From: an uncultured Acidobacteriia bacterium
GTDB taxonomy: Bacteria; Acidobacteriota; Terriglobia; Bryobacterales; Bryobacteraceae
Assembly (NCBI GenBank): GCA_903875575.1
Contig: CAIQWJ010000072.1
Location: forward strand, 38,300 to 102,299
Direction of reading: 5' to 3'
DNA: 64,000 bases
Of the stretch, positions 28,687 through 37,385 are shown piece after piece. The notes under the pieces were generated by a model. That model searched no databases. It was not told the origin of the DNA and was given only the letters and a program-made list of their open reading frames with translations. The position numbers and the translations under genes were made by a program. How positions within the stretch are numbered: the stretch's first letter is position 1; each line of letters opens with the position of its first letter.

Positions 28687-29733
28687 TTACTTTCGCGCCA
28701 GAGTCGAAGTTCCGCTGACCAGCCACTGCTGACTGCCCAGTTCTGTGGCATTCCACGTGACATCGAGCGATCCACCTGGAAGGATCTTCATCATCACGTG
28801 CCCTTTGGCACCGCCGGTTCCCTGCCAGGCAGAGGTGAGCGACGAGCCGCCGGGCGCACCGCTGAAAACGAAATCGACATCGGGCGAAATGGCATGATCG
28901 AGAACCTGGTAGCGCGAGTGGTACATGCCATGGAGCACGCCCTTTTGTTCGGTCACCGTGAGTTCGATGAATTCGGGCGGGTATTGGGATTTACCACCCG
29001 GTGAAGCAGTGCCCGATTTCGAGTACACCCACACACCGACAAACTGTGTGGCGGGCGTGATGGATTGCTCCGGAGCGGGACTGGCTTTTGCAGCAGGTGC
29101 CTTGGCCGGTGCCGCGCTTTCAGCGCTGTTTTCGACGGGTGCATTCTCTTTCGGGATCGTAGAGTCCGCCGAAGTGTCTGGTGTCTTGCCGCTCAGGCGC
29201 GCGAGTTGCGCGAGGGCGGAGTTGCGCTCCGTTTCCAGCGTCCGAACCTGTGCGCGCAGGCGAGCGACCTGATCGCCGGAGTCCCCATCATTGTTATTGT
29301 CGCTGGATTTTGTGTTAGTGGCGTTGCGGGAATCTTGCCCGCGAACTTCGGCGGAGTTGTTGCTGTCAATGGCAAACCAGATCAGGAGGAAGACGCCGAC
29401 CACGATAGCGGCGGCGGCGCCAAGCCGGGTGAGCAGTTTCTTCAGATTGCCGTCAGAACCGCTGAAGACAATGATAGGGGCGTTATGGGACGTGAGCAGC
29501 GAGTCGTCATAACCGGTACGGCGGGTGGGGTCTGAGAGGACAGAGTAGATGCGGTTAAGCTTGCGCATCTGGCGTTCGGCGACTTCTTTGAGTTGGGGGT
29601 CGGTCTGGCCGTCGGGATGGAGGAGGCGCGCCAGGGCGCGGAAGGCATCGCGGATTTCGTCAGCCGACGCGGTGTTATCTAAACCGAGTTCTTCGTAGTA
29701 GGTGATTTCACCGGGGCGTTGCGCTGCCGACAT
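28687..29733 (-). CDS. J-domain protein with TM segment and C-terminal extracytoplasmic-type domain
   Basis: ITYYEELGLDNTASADEIRDAFRALARLLHPDGQTD (HPD motif), TM AAAAIVVGVFLLIWFAI, coiled-coil and Ala/Pro linker. Confidence 0.85.
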   Translation of the reverse strand: MSAAQRPGEITYYEELGLDNTASADEIRDAFRALARLLHPDGQTDPQLKEVAERQMRKLNRIYSVLSDPTRRTGYDDSLLTSHNAPIIVFSGSDGNLKKLLTRLGAAAAIVVGVFLLIWFAIDSNNSAEVRGQDSRNATNTKSSDNNNDGDSGDQVARLRAQVRTLETERNSALAQLARLSGKTPDTSADSTIPKENAPVENSAESAAPAKAPAAKASPAPEQSITPATQFVGVWVYSKSGTASPGGKSQYPPEFIELTVTEQKGVLHGMYHSRYQVLDHAISPDVDFVFSGAPGGSSLTSAWQGTGGAKGHVMMKILPGGSLDVTWNATELGSQQWLVSGTSTLARK

Positions 29734-29902
29734 CTCGATTCAGAGTAACAAACGGAGGGTGAAGGGACGTGAAAACCGGGGTACCGGCGGACCGAAATGG
29801 GGGAAATGCGGGGAGAGTGGGATAGACTGGATGAGTGGGTGAACGACGCGGCGTTCCTGGGGGCCAGGGAATAGCGGTCGGCGGTCACATTGTTTCAGAT
29901 CA

Positions 29903-29976
29903 TCCCCGGTCGTCTAATGGTAGGACAGCGGCCTTTGGAGCCGTGAATCGGAGTTCGAATCTCTGCCGGGGAGCCA
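29903..29976 (+). tRNA. tRNA-Gln (anticodon TTG) with encoded CCA
   Basis: TCCCCGG acceptor pairs with CCGGGGA; anticodon arm ...CCTTTGGAGCC; T-arm GGAGTTCGAATCTC; ends GCCA. Confidence 0.95.
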
Positions 29977-30116
29977 GCTTTTTGGGAGCCCAAGCCTGCA
30001 CGTTTCAAACCTCGCGAATCTACGGTTAACCACTTTAAGCGCCAATCTGTTCTCTTCGGTGGACCGTACAGCTGAAGTACCCCGTGGAGCGTCCCGCTCC
30101 TATGGAAGCTCACTCC

Positions 30117-30338
30117 TCAAATAACTTCCTGATCGAGCAGAATCAAGCCCTTCTTTCCTGCATGGGGACACCTATTCGGAACGGTGCCACGTGACTACCC
30201 GTAGTCATTGGCGCCACGATCACGGTTCGCAGATGATCGTGCACTTCGGGCGGAGATACCACGACACACGGACGCGTCTGTCCTGATTTCGCTCCCGACA
30301 GTGGGATCGAGATTTACGCGCCAAACCTTGCCACGCAT
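30117..30338 (-). pseudogene. MazF-family toxin remnant (two frameshifts, C-terminally truncated)
   Basis: Reverse-strand reading: MRGKVWRVNLDPTVGSEIR | QTRPCVVVSPPEVHDHLRTVIVAPMTTGSHVAPFRIGVPMQE | KKGLILLDQEVI*, in three successive frames; start codon overlaps antitoxin stop as TGATG. Confidence 0.88.
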
Positions 30339-30601
30339 CACCAGACCAAATCCGAGTCCGCAGCATTACCGAATTCACCCAACACCAGCGCATCATCACC
30401 GGCTTCGGCGATCTTTCTGGCTGCGTCCGCCCAACCTGTACGGGCGGGGCTCGCGGGCCTGCGCAATATCAAGGCACCGTCCTCCACTGTCATCTCCGCA
30501 CCGGTCTCACTGTTCAGGCCCAGTTGGGCCAATACTGGCTTGGGGATGACGACACCCTGTGAATTACCGATCTGTCTAACGCTGACACGAACAGCTCTCA
30601 T
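30338..30601 (-). CDS. MazE/AbrB/SpoVT-type antitoxin
   Basis: MRAVRVSVRQIGNSQGVVIPKPVLAQLGLNSETGAEMTVEDGALILRRPA; ATG at 30601. Confidence 0.9.
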   Translation of the reverse strand: MRAVRVSVRQIGNSQGVVIPKPVLAQLGLNSETGAEMTVEDGALILRRPASPARTGWADAARKIAEAGDDALVLGEFGNAADSDLVW

Positions 30602-30605
30602 TGTG

Positions 30606-30618
30606 ATAACAGTGTTAT
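30606..30618. promoter_or_regulatory. 13-bp perfect palindrome upstream of mazE-like gene (candidate operator)
   Basis: ATAACA-G-TGTTAT, five bases upstream of the antitoxin ATG, in the divergent region shared with fic. Confidence 0.5.
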
Positions 30619-30728
30619 TCCATTCTCGGTGATCTGTCAAGGCAGCCGTAAACGGTGCGATCCCCGATCTCCAGGCTTCATCCCGTTTCACGGGCTGGAC
30701 AAAGCTATCCTGCTATAGGAACCGCCCA

Positions 30729-31781
30729 GTGCCGCTGAAGCCCAAATTTCGGATCACAAACGCCATCACCGGGAATCTGAGCCGGATCGAGCGGGCGCGG
30801 GGTTTTCTCGATGCAGCAAGGCTTTCCGAGGACTGGATTGCCGGAATGCAGCAGCGGGCTTTGGTGCTGGAGGCGCATCACACGACACACATCGAAGGCA
30901 CCCACCTCACGCTCGATCAGTCCGAACGTCTGCTCGCGGGGGAGAAGCCCGCGGGCGTGAAGGCTGACGATGCCAAAGAGGTCACGAATTACCGCAAGGC
31001 AGTCGACCTGGTAGCAGACTATCTGGGTAGCGGTGATCCTGTGACTGAAGCTCTGATTCGCGAAATCCATAAGCGACTGGTCCGCGGCGTTCGGGGCAAT
31101 GCGGCCGCGCCGGGTGAATACCGCCGGGTTCAGAATTACGTAGCGAATTCAGTTACGAAAGAGATCATTTACACGCCGCCATCGCCGCAGGACGTTCCGC
31201 CCATGATGGCCGAGTTCGTTTCATGGCTGAATGAAGAGCAGGATGTGCATCCGATCCTTGTGGCCGGCATCGCGCAGTTTCAGCTCGTCCACATTCATCC
31301 GTTTCTGGACGGCAATGGCAGAACGGCGAGGCTGCTGTCGATGCTTTGCCTCTATCGCAAGGGCTACGATTTCAAGCGACTCTTCACGCTGAGCGAATAC
31401 TACGATCGCGACCGCCCCAGCTACTACCTGGCTATTCAGAGTGTGCGGAAGCGCGATCTCGATTTGACCGAATGGCTTGAGTACTTCACGTTCGGCCTGC
31501 AATGGCAACTGGCAGAAGTGCAGGAAAAGGGCGAGACCCTCATCCGCCGGGATGTTCTCGCGAAGAAACACAAGCTGTCGGATCGCCAAATCGTGGCGCT
31601 TGAACTGGCCCAGCATGGCGCGACGTTCCAGATGCAGGATTTCGAGGCCCGATGCCCGGGAGTGCACCGGCGTTCGCTGCAACGCGATCTGCGGGAACTG
31701 GTGGAAGCGGACCTCCTCGAGGTCGCGGGCGCCACGAACCGCCTCGTCTATCGGGCACCGTCCGAGGAGCCTGAAAACTAG
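30729..31781 (+). CDS. Fic/DOC family protein with N-terminal inhibitory motif
   Basis: Fic motif [16 protein letters not shown]; inhibitory-helix type motif TTHIEG; C-terminal winged-helix-like region. GTG start. Confidence 0.92.
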   Translation: MPLKPKFRITNAITGNLSRIERARGFLDAARLSEDWIAGMQQRALVLEAHHTTHIEGTHLTLDQSERLLAGEKPAGVKADDAKEVTNYRKAVDLVADYLGSGDPVTEALIREIHKRLVRGVRGNAAAPGEYRRVQNYVANSVTKEIIYTPPSPQDVPPMMAEFVSWLNEEQDVHPILVAGIAQFQLVHIHPFLDGNGRTARLLSMLCLYRKGYDFKRLFTLSEYYDRDRPSYYLAIQSVRKRDLDLTEWLEYFTFGLQWQLAEVQEKGETLIRRDVLAKKHKLSDRQIVALELAQHGATFQMQDFEARCPGVHRRSLQRDLRELVEADLLEVAGATNRLVYRAPSEEPEN

Positions 31782-31820
31782 CGACAAACTTGCGACACAA
31801 CTAGCGACAAACTTGCGACA
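31777..31820 (+). repeat. Tandem 23-bp direct repeat at the fic stop codon
   Basis: ACTAGCGACAAACTTGCGACACA followed by ACTAGCGACAAACTTGCGACA. Confidence 0.9.
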
Positions 31821-31931
31821 GCCTCCGGGATGGAGCGAATATTTGAAGGCGTAGCGCTGGAGCGATCGTCCCGCCGATTCGCCCCCCCTCGCCCCCACTC
31901 GTGATAGCATCATCGGTGGAAAACCCTCACC

Positions 31932-33692
31932 ATGCGCCATTCGCAAACCCTGCTACTCACCCTCTTCCTCGCCGGCTCCGCCTTCGCCGCCGACCAGGTC
32001 AAGACAGCCAACGGCACTCTCGAATCCACCACCGTCCGCGACGGCGTCCGCATGTTCCGCGGCATCCCCTTCGCGCAGCCGCCCGTCGGCGACCTCCGCT
32101 GGAAGGAGCCGCAGCCGCCTCAGAACTGGACCGGCTCGCGCAATGCCGACAAATGGGGCGCGCGCTGCATGCAACGCACCGGCGGCGACTACTGGCCGCA
32201 GACCGACAGCATGAGCGAGGATTGCCTCTACCTCAACGTCTGGACGCCCGCTAAGAAGGCGAATGAAAAGCTCCCCGTCCTGGTCTACTTCTTCGGCGGC
32301 GGTTTCACCAGCGGCGACGGCTCCGAACGCCGCTACGACGGTGAGAGCATGGCACGCAAAGGGATCACGGTCGTGACCGTGAACTACCGTCTGGGCATCT
32401 TCGGTTTCATGTCGCACCCCGATCTCACGAAGGAGTCCGCGCACCATGCGTCCGGCAATTACGGCTATCTCGATCAGGTCGCGGCGCTCCAGTGGGTGCA
32501 GAAGAATATTGCCGCATTCGGCGGCGACCCGAAGCACGTCACCATTGCGGGCGAATCCGCCGGTTCCATCTCCGTCAGCGCGCTGATGGGATCGCCGCTC
32601 TCGAAGGGCCTCATCAACGCGGCTATCGGTGAGAGCGGAGCCATGATGTCGACCACGCTTCCCGGCCGGCCTCTGGCCGAAACGGAAAAGGACGGCGTGA
32701 CATTCCAGGAGCGCGCGGGCGCAACAAACCTCTCGGCCCTGCGCGCGCTTTCAACCGACCAGATCATGAACCTGACGGCCCCGGCCCCCGGAGGCCGAGG
32801 TGGTGCAGGCGTGGCGGGCGCATCCGGACCTTCCGGCGCCGCACGCGGCCCCGCGCCCCCCGCACTCTCCTTCACCGTGAACATCGATGGTTACTTCCTG
32901 CCAAAAACGCTGACGAAGATCTTCGAAGCGGGCGAACAGGCGAAAGTGCCCCTCCTCGCGGGAACGAATTCGGCGGAACAGGGCGCGGCCTCCGTGCTTG
33001 GCCAGGATGAACCGACTCCCGCCGGTTTTGCAGCCGCCATCCACCGTCTCTATCCGAATCCGGACGACGCGGATAGGTTGCTGAAGGTCTACGCACCCAC
33101 CAATCAGGATGAAGTCTTCGAAGCCGCCACGGCCCTCGCCAGCGCGCGCTTCATCTCGCTCAGCACGTGGAAGTGGGCGGAATTGCAAACGAGGACCGGC
33201 AAGCCCGTGTATCGCTACTACTATTCGCGCGTTCGTCCGGCCTACACCGGCATGCCTGGTGATGCAGCGGCGGCAGGACCGGCCGGGGGTGGCCGTGGAG
33301 CAGGGCGCGGCGGACCGGGCGGCGCGAGCGGTCCTGGGCGCGGACCGGGCGGCGGGAGCGGTTTTGGACGCGGCGGCGGCCGTGGCGGCCCCCAGGCGCC
33401 TCCCGGCGCGGCGCACTCCGCCGAGATTCAATACGCGATGGGCAACCTGAATCTCGATACCCGTTACGCATGGACGGCCGATGACCACAAAGTCTCCGAC
33501 ACCATGCAGGGCTTCTTCGCTAACTTCGTCAAGACCTACAATCCCAACGGCGCGGGCCTGCCCCAGTGGCCGACGTACGACGCGAAGTCGAATTACACAC
33601 GCATGCATCTCGACGTGGCATCCAAAGCCGAACCGGAGCCGGATCGCGCGCGCTACCAAACTCTGGATGCGATCGTAGAAGCCGCAAAATAG
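31932..33692 (+). CDS. Type-B carboxylesterase/lipase, secreted, with Gly/Arg-rich insertions
   Basis: GIPFAQPPVGDLRWKEPQPP, EDCLYLNVWTP, GGDPKHVTIAGESAGSISVSALM; insert GGGRGAGRGGPGGASGPGRGPGGGSGFGRGGGRGG. Confidence 0.92.
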   Translation: MRHSQTLLLTLFLAGSAFAADQVKTANGTLESTTVRDGVRMFRGIPFAQPPVGDLRWKEPQPPQNWTGSRNADKWGARCMQRTGGDYWPQTDSMSEDCLYLNVWTPAKKANEKLPVLVYFFGGGFTSGDGSERRYDGESMARKGITVVTVNYRLGIFGFMSHPDLTKESAHHASGNYGYLDQVAALQWVQKNIAAFGGDPKHVTIAGESAGSISVSALMGSPLSKGLINAAIGESGAMMSTTLPGRPLAETEKDGVTFQERAGATNLSALRALSTDQIMNLTAPAPGGRGGAGVAGASGPSGAARGPAPPALSFTVNIDGYFLPKTLTKIFEAGEQAKVPLLAGTNSAEQGAASVLGQDEPTPAGFAAAIHRLYPNPDDADRLLKVYAPTNQDEVFEAATALASARFISLSTWKWAELQTRTGKPVYRYYYSRVRPAYTGMPGDAAAAGPAGGGRGAGRGGPGGASGPGRGPGGGSGFGRGGGRGGPQAPPGAAHSAEIQYAMGNLNLDTRYAWTADDHKVSDTMQGFFANFVKTYNPNGAGLPQWPTYDAKSNYTRMHLDVASKAEPEPDRARYQTLDAIVEAAK

Positions 33693-34119
33693 CGGCTGCC
33701 ACAATCCGATCCGGCGCGGCGGGCTTTTACAGAAACCCGGAATTTCGACGGCGCAAATGGCGGTGGCCTGGAACTGCCGACCGGATCCGCGTCAACAGCT
33801 CATGGGAGGCCGTCGACGTGCACTCGCCGGTCGTGTGATTAAGAGCCTGTCACCGGACTCCATGTATTTCGTATCGGCACTGCGTACGTTTCGATTTCCG
33901 CCGGAATCCGGGTTCGCTGGTCGCGGTACCGACCATCTCTTCGCGCCCGAATCATTCACCCGCGAAAGGGCCGCAGTTTTCCGGTTTGAGGTATCGAGAT
34001 TCGCACGCGCTCACATCGGGCCTTGTCCCGTCGGCGACGAGCACTGGTCATTTGGCCAGAATTTTCCCGGTGATAATGCGGGCGCGGGTGCGGAAACCGC
34101 ATTTTCGCGCTTGCCTGTT

Positions 34120-35925
34120 TCATGACAACGCGTTGCCGATACTGCCAACCGGAACCTCCAGCGCGCTGGCCAGACGGCGCAGTCGTTCCGCACCGACCGG
34201 AGGCTCCGGCATCCACGGAATCACGGCAACGCGCGACGCAAGCCGATCCCGGACCTCCCTGATAAACGGCGCTTCTCTCTTCCCACGTTCCACCAGCACC
34301 GGGTCGCGGAAACCGTCGACGTGGAAGCTCTGATTGATCACCCAGGCGAACGGAACAATCCCGGCGCGCGCAAGGTCCGACTGGAGTCTGGCAGCTTCGT
34401 GGACAGGCGTCGCTTCCGGGAGGGTCACCAGGAGGATGTGGGTGAAGGCAGCATCCCGCAAACGGGGAAGAAGGTTTCGTACCGCCTCCGGCATGTCACT
34501 CGTCGTCCGCAAGACTTCGCGATGATAGGCTTCGGCGGAATCGAGCAGCAGCAGCGTGTGACCGGTCGGTGCCGTATCCAGAACCACGAACCCCTCAGTG
34601 CCTTCCGCAACTGCCTGGGCGAATGCCCGAAAAACGGCGATCTCCTCGGTGCAGGGTGAGCGGAGATCCTCCTCGAGGAGTGCTTTCCCCTCGGCAGTGA
34701 GGCTGGCACCCGCGGTATTCATGACCTCTGCCGTGTAACGCTGCGTCTCCACTCGCGGGTCGATGCGGCTGACCCGGAGGTGAGGCACCGCCCCGGCCAC
34801 AACCTCCGCCACATGAGCTGCGGGATCGGTAGTACTGAGATGGACCGAGTGACCACGGGAAGCCAACTCGACGGCAATTGCCGCCGCCACGGTCGTCTTT
34901 CCCACACCACCCTTGCCCATCGTCATGACAACACCCCGGCCTGCCCGTTCGATCTCCTCGATGAGATCGATCAGAGGCGGAGCCGATTCTATTCGCTGCA
35001 GAACGGTATTGGAAGCCCGCGTTGCCGGTTGTTCGTCTTCATACACTGAACGCAATCCGGCCACTCCCATGGGAGCCCTGGCCAACAGCGGGAAAACCGT
35101 TCGCGCCAGACCTGCCAAACCGGTGGGCATGTTGTCGATGGCCCGCTGTCCGCGCGCCTGCAGGGCCACAGCGGCCGGGTCGCCTCCATCTGTCGCGACG
35201 AAAACGGCATTTAACATCAGCCTCTGGCTGCCCACACCGAGAGCTGCGAGCTCCAAACGGGAACGCTCCGCTTCACGCAGCGCAGAAGGTTCGGGGCGGC
35301 TGACCAGGTAGAGGGTCGTGCGCCCGGGATCGGCAAGCGCGCCAATGCTCTGTTCGTAAAGGCTCTTCTGCGCATTAAGACCGGAAAGAGGACCCAGGCA
35401 CGAGGTACCTGTCGTGCTCTGATCCATGAACCCGCTCCACGCAGCCGGCAGTTTCAGCAAACGGAGGGTGTGCCCTGTGGGCGCGGTATCGAAGACAATA
35501 TGATCGAACTGGCTGGTAGCTCCAGGATCGCCAAGGAGTTTTGTGAATTCGTCGAAGGCGGCGATCTCAACCGTGCACGCCCCGGAGAGTTGCTCCTCCA
35601 TACTGGCTACCGCTGCATCGGGCAGGACGCCCCGATACGGGCCGACCACGCGTTCGCGATAAGCCCGGGCCGCAGCTTCCGGATCGATATTCAGCGCAAA
35701 CAGCCCCTACACTGCCGGAACAGGCCGCGGGGAATTGCCCAGGTCCACGCCAAGAACCTCGTCCAGATTCGATGCCGGATCGGTGCTCACAAGCAGAACC
35801 CGCTTGCCGCGATCGGCAAGTGCTACCGCAGTGGCACAGGCAAGCGACGTCTTTCCGACGCCGCCCTTTCCCGTGAAAAACAGGATGCGGGTTGCATCCG
35901 GCAGAACCGCATCAGATTGTTTCAT
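34120..35925 (-). pseudogene. arsA: Two-domain ArsA arsenite pump ATPase gene interrupted by in-frame TAG (35707-35709)
   Basis: [25 protein letters not shown] ... PRPVPAV*GLFALNIDPEAAARAYRERVVGPYRG; same frame on both sides of the stop; second half has [25 protein letters not shown] and two DTAPTGHT motifs. Confidence 0.88.
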
Positions 35926-35955
35926 ATTTTGGGTCCAGGTCGGCTCGGCGCGCTG

Positions 35956-36315
35956 TTAACAGCATCCTGAGCCAGATTTGCAGGAATTTCCTGAAAGGAC
36001 AGGCAAGCTGAGGGACTCGATCTTGGGCTGCAAGCCGGTCAAGCGTGCCAATTCATCGCGTTCGGGATAACGGCCCTTGCTGACGATGTTGTCGTTTACC
36101 AGAATCAAGGGCAGGCATGAGGTTCCATCCTGCGCCAGCGTTGCCTTCACCGCTGGATTCCCTGCAAACGCCTGCGGCTGCTGCGACAGATTGAATCGCT
36201 CCACGGCAATACCCTGATTCGCCAGCCAATGAAAATCTTCCGTGAACCTGGGCAGCACGGGATCTACCTGGGGACCACAAACGCCGGTGGAACAACACAT
36301 CGGTGGATCATACAC
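35956..36315 (-). CDS. arsD: ArsD-like arsenite metallochaperone
   Basis: VYDPPMCCSTGVCGPQVDPVLPRF; C-terminal CKSGSGCC. Start uncertain (GTG 36315 or ATG 36300). Confidence 0.9.
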   Translation of the reverse strand: MYDPPMCCSTGVCGPQVDPVLPRFTEDFHWLANQGIAVERFNLSQQPQAFAGNPAVKATLAQDGTSCLPLILVNDNIVSKGRYPERDELARLTGLQPKIESLSLPVLSGNSCKSGSGCC

Positions 36316-36324
36316 CTGAAATTT

Positions 36325-36376
36325 TGTGATTGTATTCGCCTTCCTGCTTCGATTATATTGGAAGTACAGAATCACA
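36325..36376. promoter_or_regulatory. Imperfect inverted repeat between divergent arsD and arsR
   Basis: TGTGATTGTA (36325-36334) ... TACAGAATCACA (36365-36376). Confidence 0.4.
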
Positions 36377-36404
36377 GCAATCTTTTTAAAACTGGAGGGT
36401 CCTG

Positions 36405-36776
36405 ATGGCACGAGTAAACAGGGTAGTGGAAACGACGGATCACACGGAGCGATACGCTGACATGTTCGCCGCCATGGGGACGGAGTCGCGCTTGCGCATC
36501 GTCCGCCTGCTGCTTTCCGCCCATCCGGATGGAATGGTCGTCGGCGACCTGATCGCTGAGTTGGGGATCCCGGCTTCGACCCTTTCCCACCATCTGGACA
36601 AGCTAAAAACTGAAGGAGTGGTCCGAATCCGCCGCGAGGGAACCTATCTCTGGTACAGCGCAAACGAGGAGGCCCTTCGGGACCTGTTGAGCTTTCTGTA
36701 CGCCGAATGCTGTACACGCAGTAAGGTTGTGAAACCCGAAAGCGTGGTGCAAACCTGTCCGAAGTGCTCATGCTGA
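36405..36776 (+). CDS. arsR: ArsR family metalloregulator
   Basis: MFAAMGTESRLRIVRLLLSAHPDGMVVGDLIAELGIPASTLSHHLDKLKTEGVVRIRREGTYLWYS; Cys-rich C-term CPKCSC. Confidence 0.93.
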   Translation: MARVNRVVETTDHTERYADMFAAMGTESRLRIVRLLLSAHPDGMVVGDLIAELGIPASTLSHHLDKLKTEGVVRIRREGTYLWYSANEEALRDLLSFLYAECCTRSKVVKPESVVQTCPKCSC

Positions 36777-36994
36777 ACACTTCTGGTTCCTGCACCGCAA
36801 ATACCCCGCGCAGCCAGATGGCTGAAGGCCTGATTCGTCATGAGGGGGGCGATGCAGTTGAGGTTGACCGCCGAAGTGGCACGGATTCGCTCACCACCAG
36901 TACCCTCGGGCACTTTCCGCAGCAAACACGACCACTCGGGCATGGATATTCTCCCGTAATTTGCGAAATGCATGCAGCCGCTCTTGTCCCGTAA
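36764..36994 (+). pseudogene. Truncated arsenate reductase (LMW-PTP-type ArsC) remnant
   Basis: NTSGSCTANTPRSQMAEGLIRHEGGDAVEV resembles the ArsC N-term (C-x5-R loop); only 76 aa, C-terminal part unrecognisable. Confidence 0.7.
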
Positions 36995-37165
36995 CAAGCG
37001 CTTATACGACGGAAATGAGCGCGGAACAACGCAACTCCCGTAACGCCGGCACCAGGAGCGAAACACCCAGCAGGATCAGCCCCCCGAAACGGGTGACCTT
37101 GTCCCCTGATCCCGAGGCGATCCACCCGACACGAAGATTCGTGACGATTTCGAAGAACGAGACAG

Positions 37166-37357
37166 AATGCCGAACGATTGGCGGGCGTCGATTATCCGAT
37201 CATAGTTGGGGACCAGGAATACCAGAGCAACATCCGATTCCATGAATACCTGACGCGCATCGGCGTCAAACATAAATTCGCCGTCCTGCCTGGATTCGGC
37301 CGCTACGGAACCGGGACACCGTTCCTTTCGGCGTTCCTCGCAAAGAACGGCCGCTGA
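37166..37357 (+). pseudogene. Possible 3' fragment of an esterase/alpha-beta hydrolase-like gene
   Basis: Open frame lacking a start: NAERLAGVDYPIIVGDQEYQSNIRFHEYLTRIGVKHKFAVLPGFGRYGTGTPFLSAFLAKNGR*. Confidence 0.4.
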
Positions 37358-37385
37358 TGGTCTCCCGGCTACGCCCCACCCTCGC

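Noticed and set aside
33757-34125. 122-aa plus-strand ORF downstream of the carboxylesterase
   Set aside because: No motif, overlaps the arsA 3' end, composition not convincingly coding.
35707-35709. Programmed recoding (e.g. pyrrolysine) at the arsA TAG
   Set aside because: No supporting cis element or recoding machinery seen; a point mutation or sequencing error is more economical.
29903-37360. tRNA-Gln-anchored genomic island spanning mazEF, fic and ars genes
   Set aside because: No integrase and no second copy of the tRNA 3' end (att-like direct repeat) seen; clustering of decayed genes is suggestive only.
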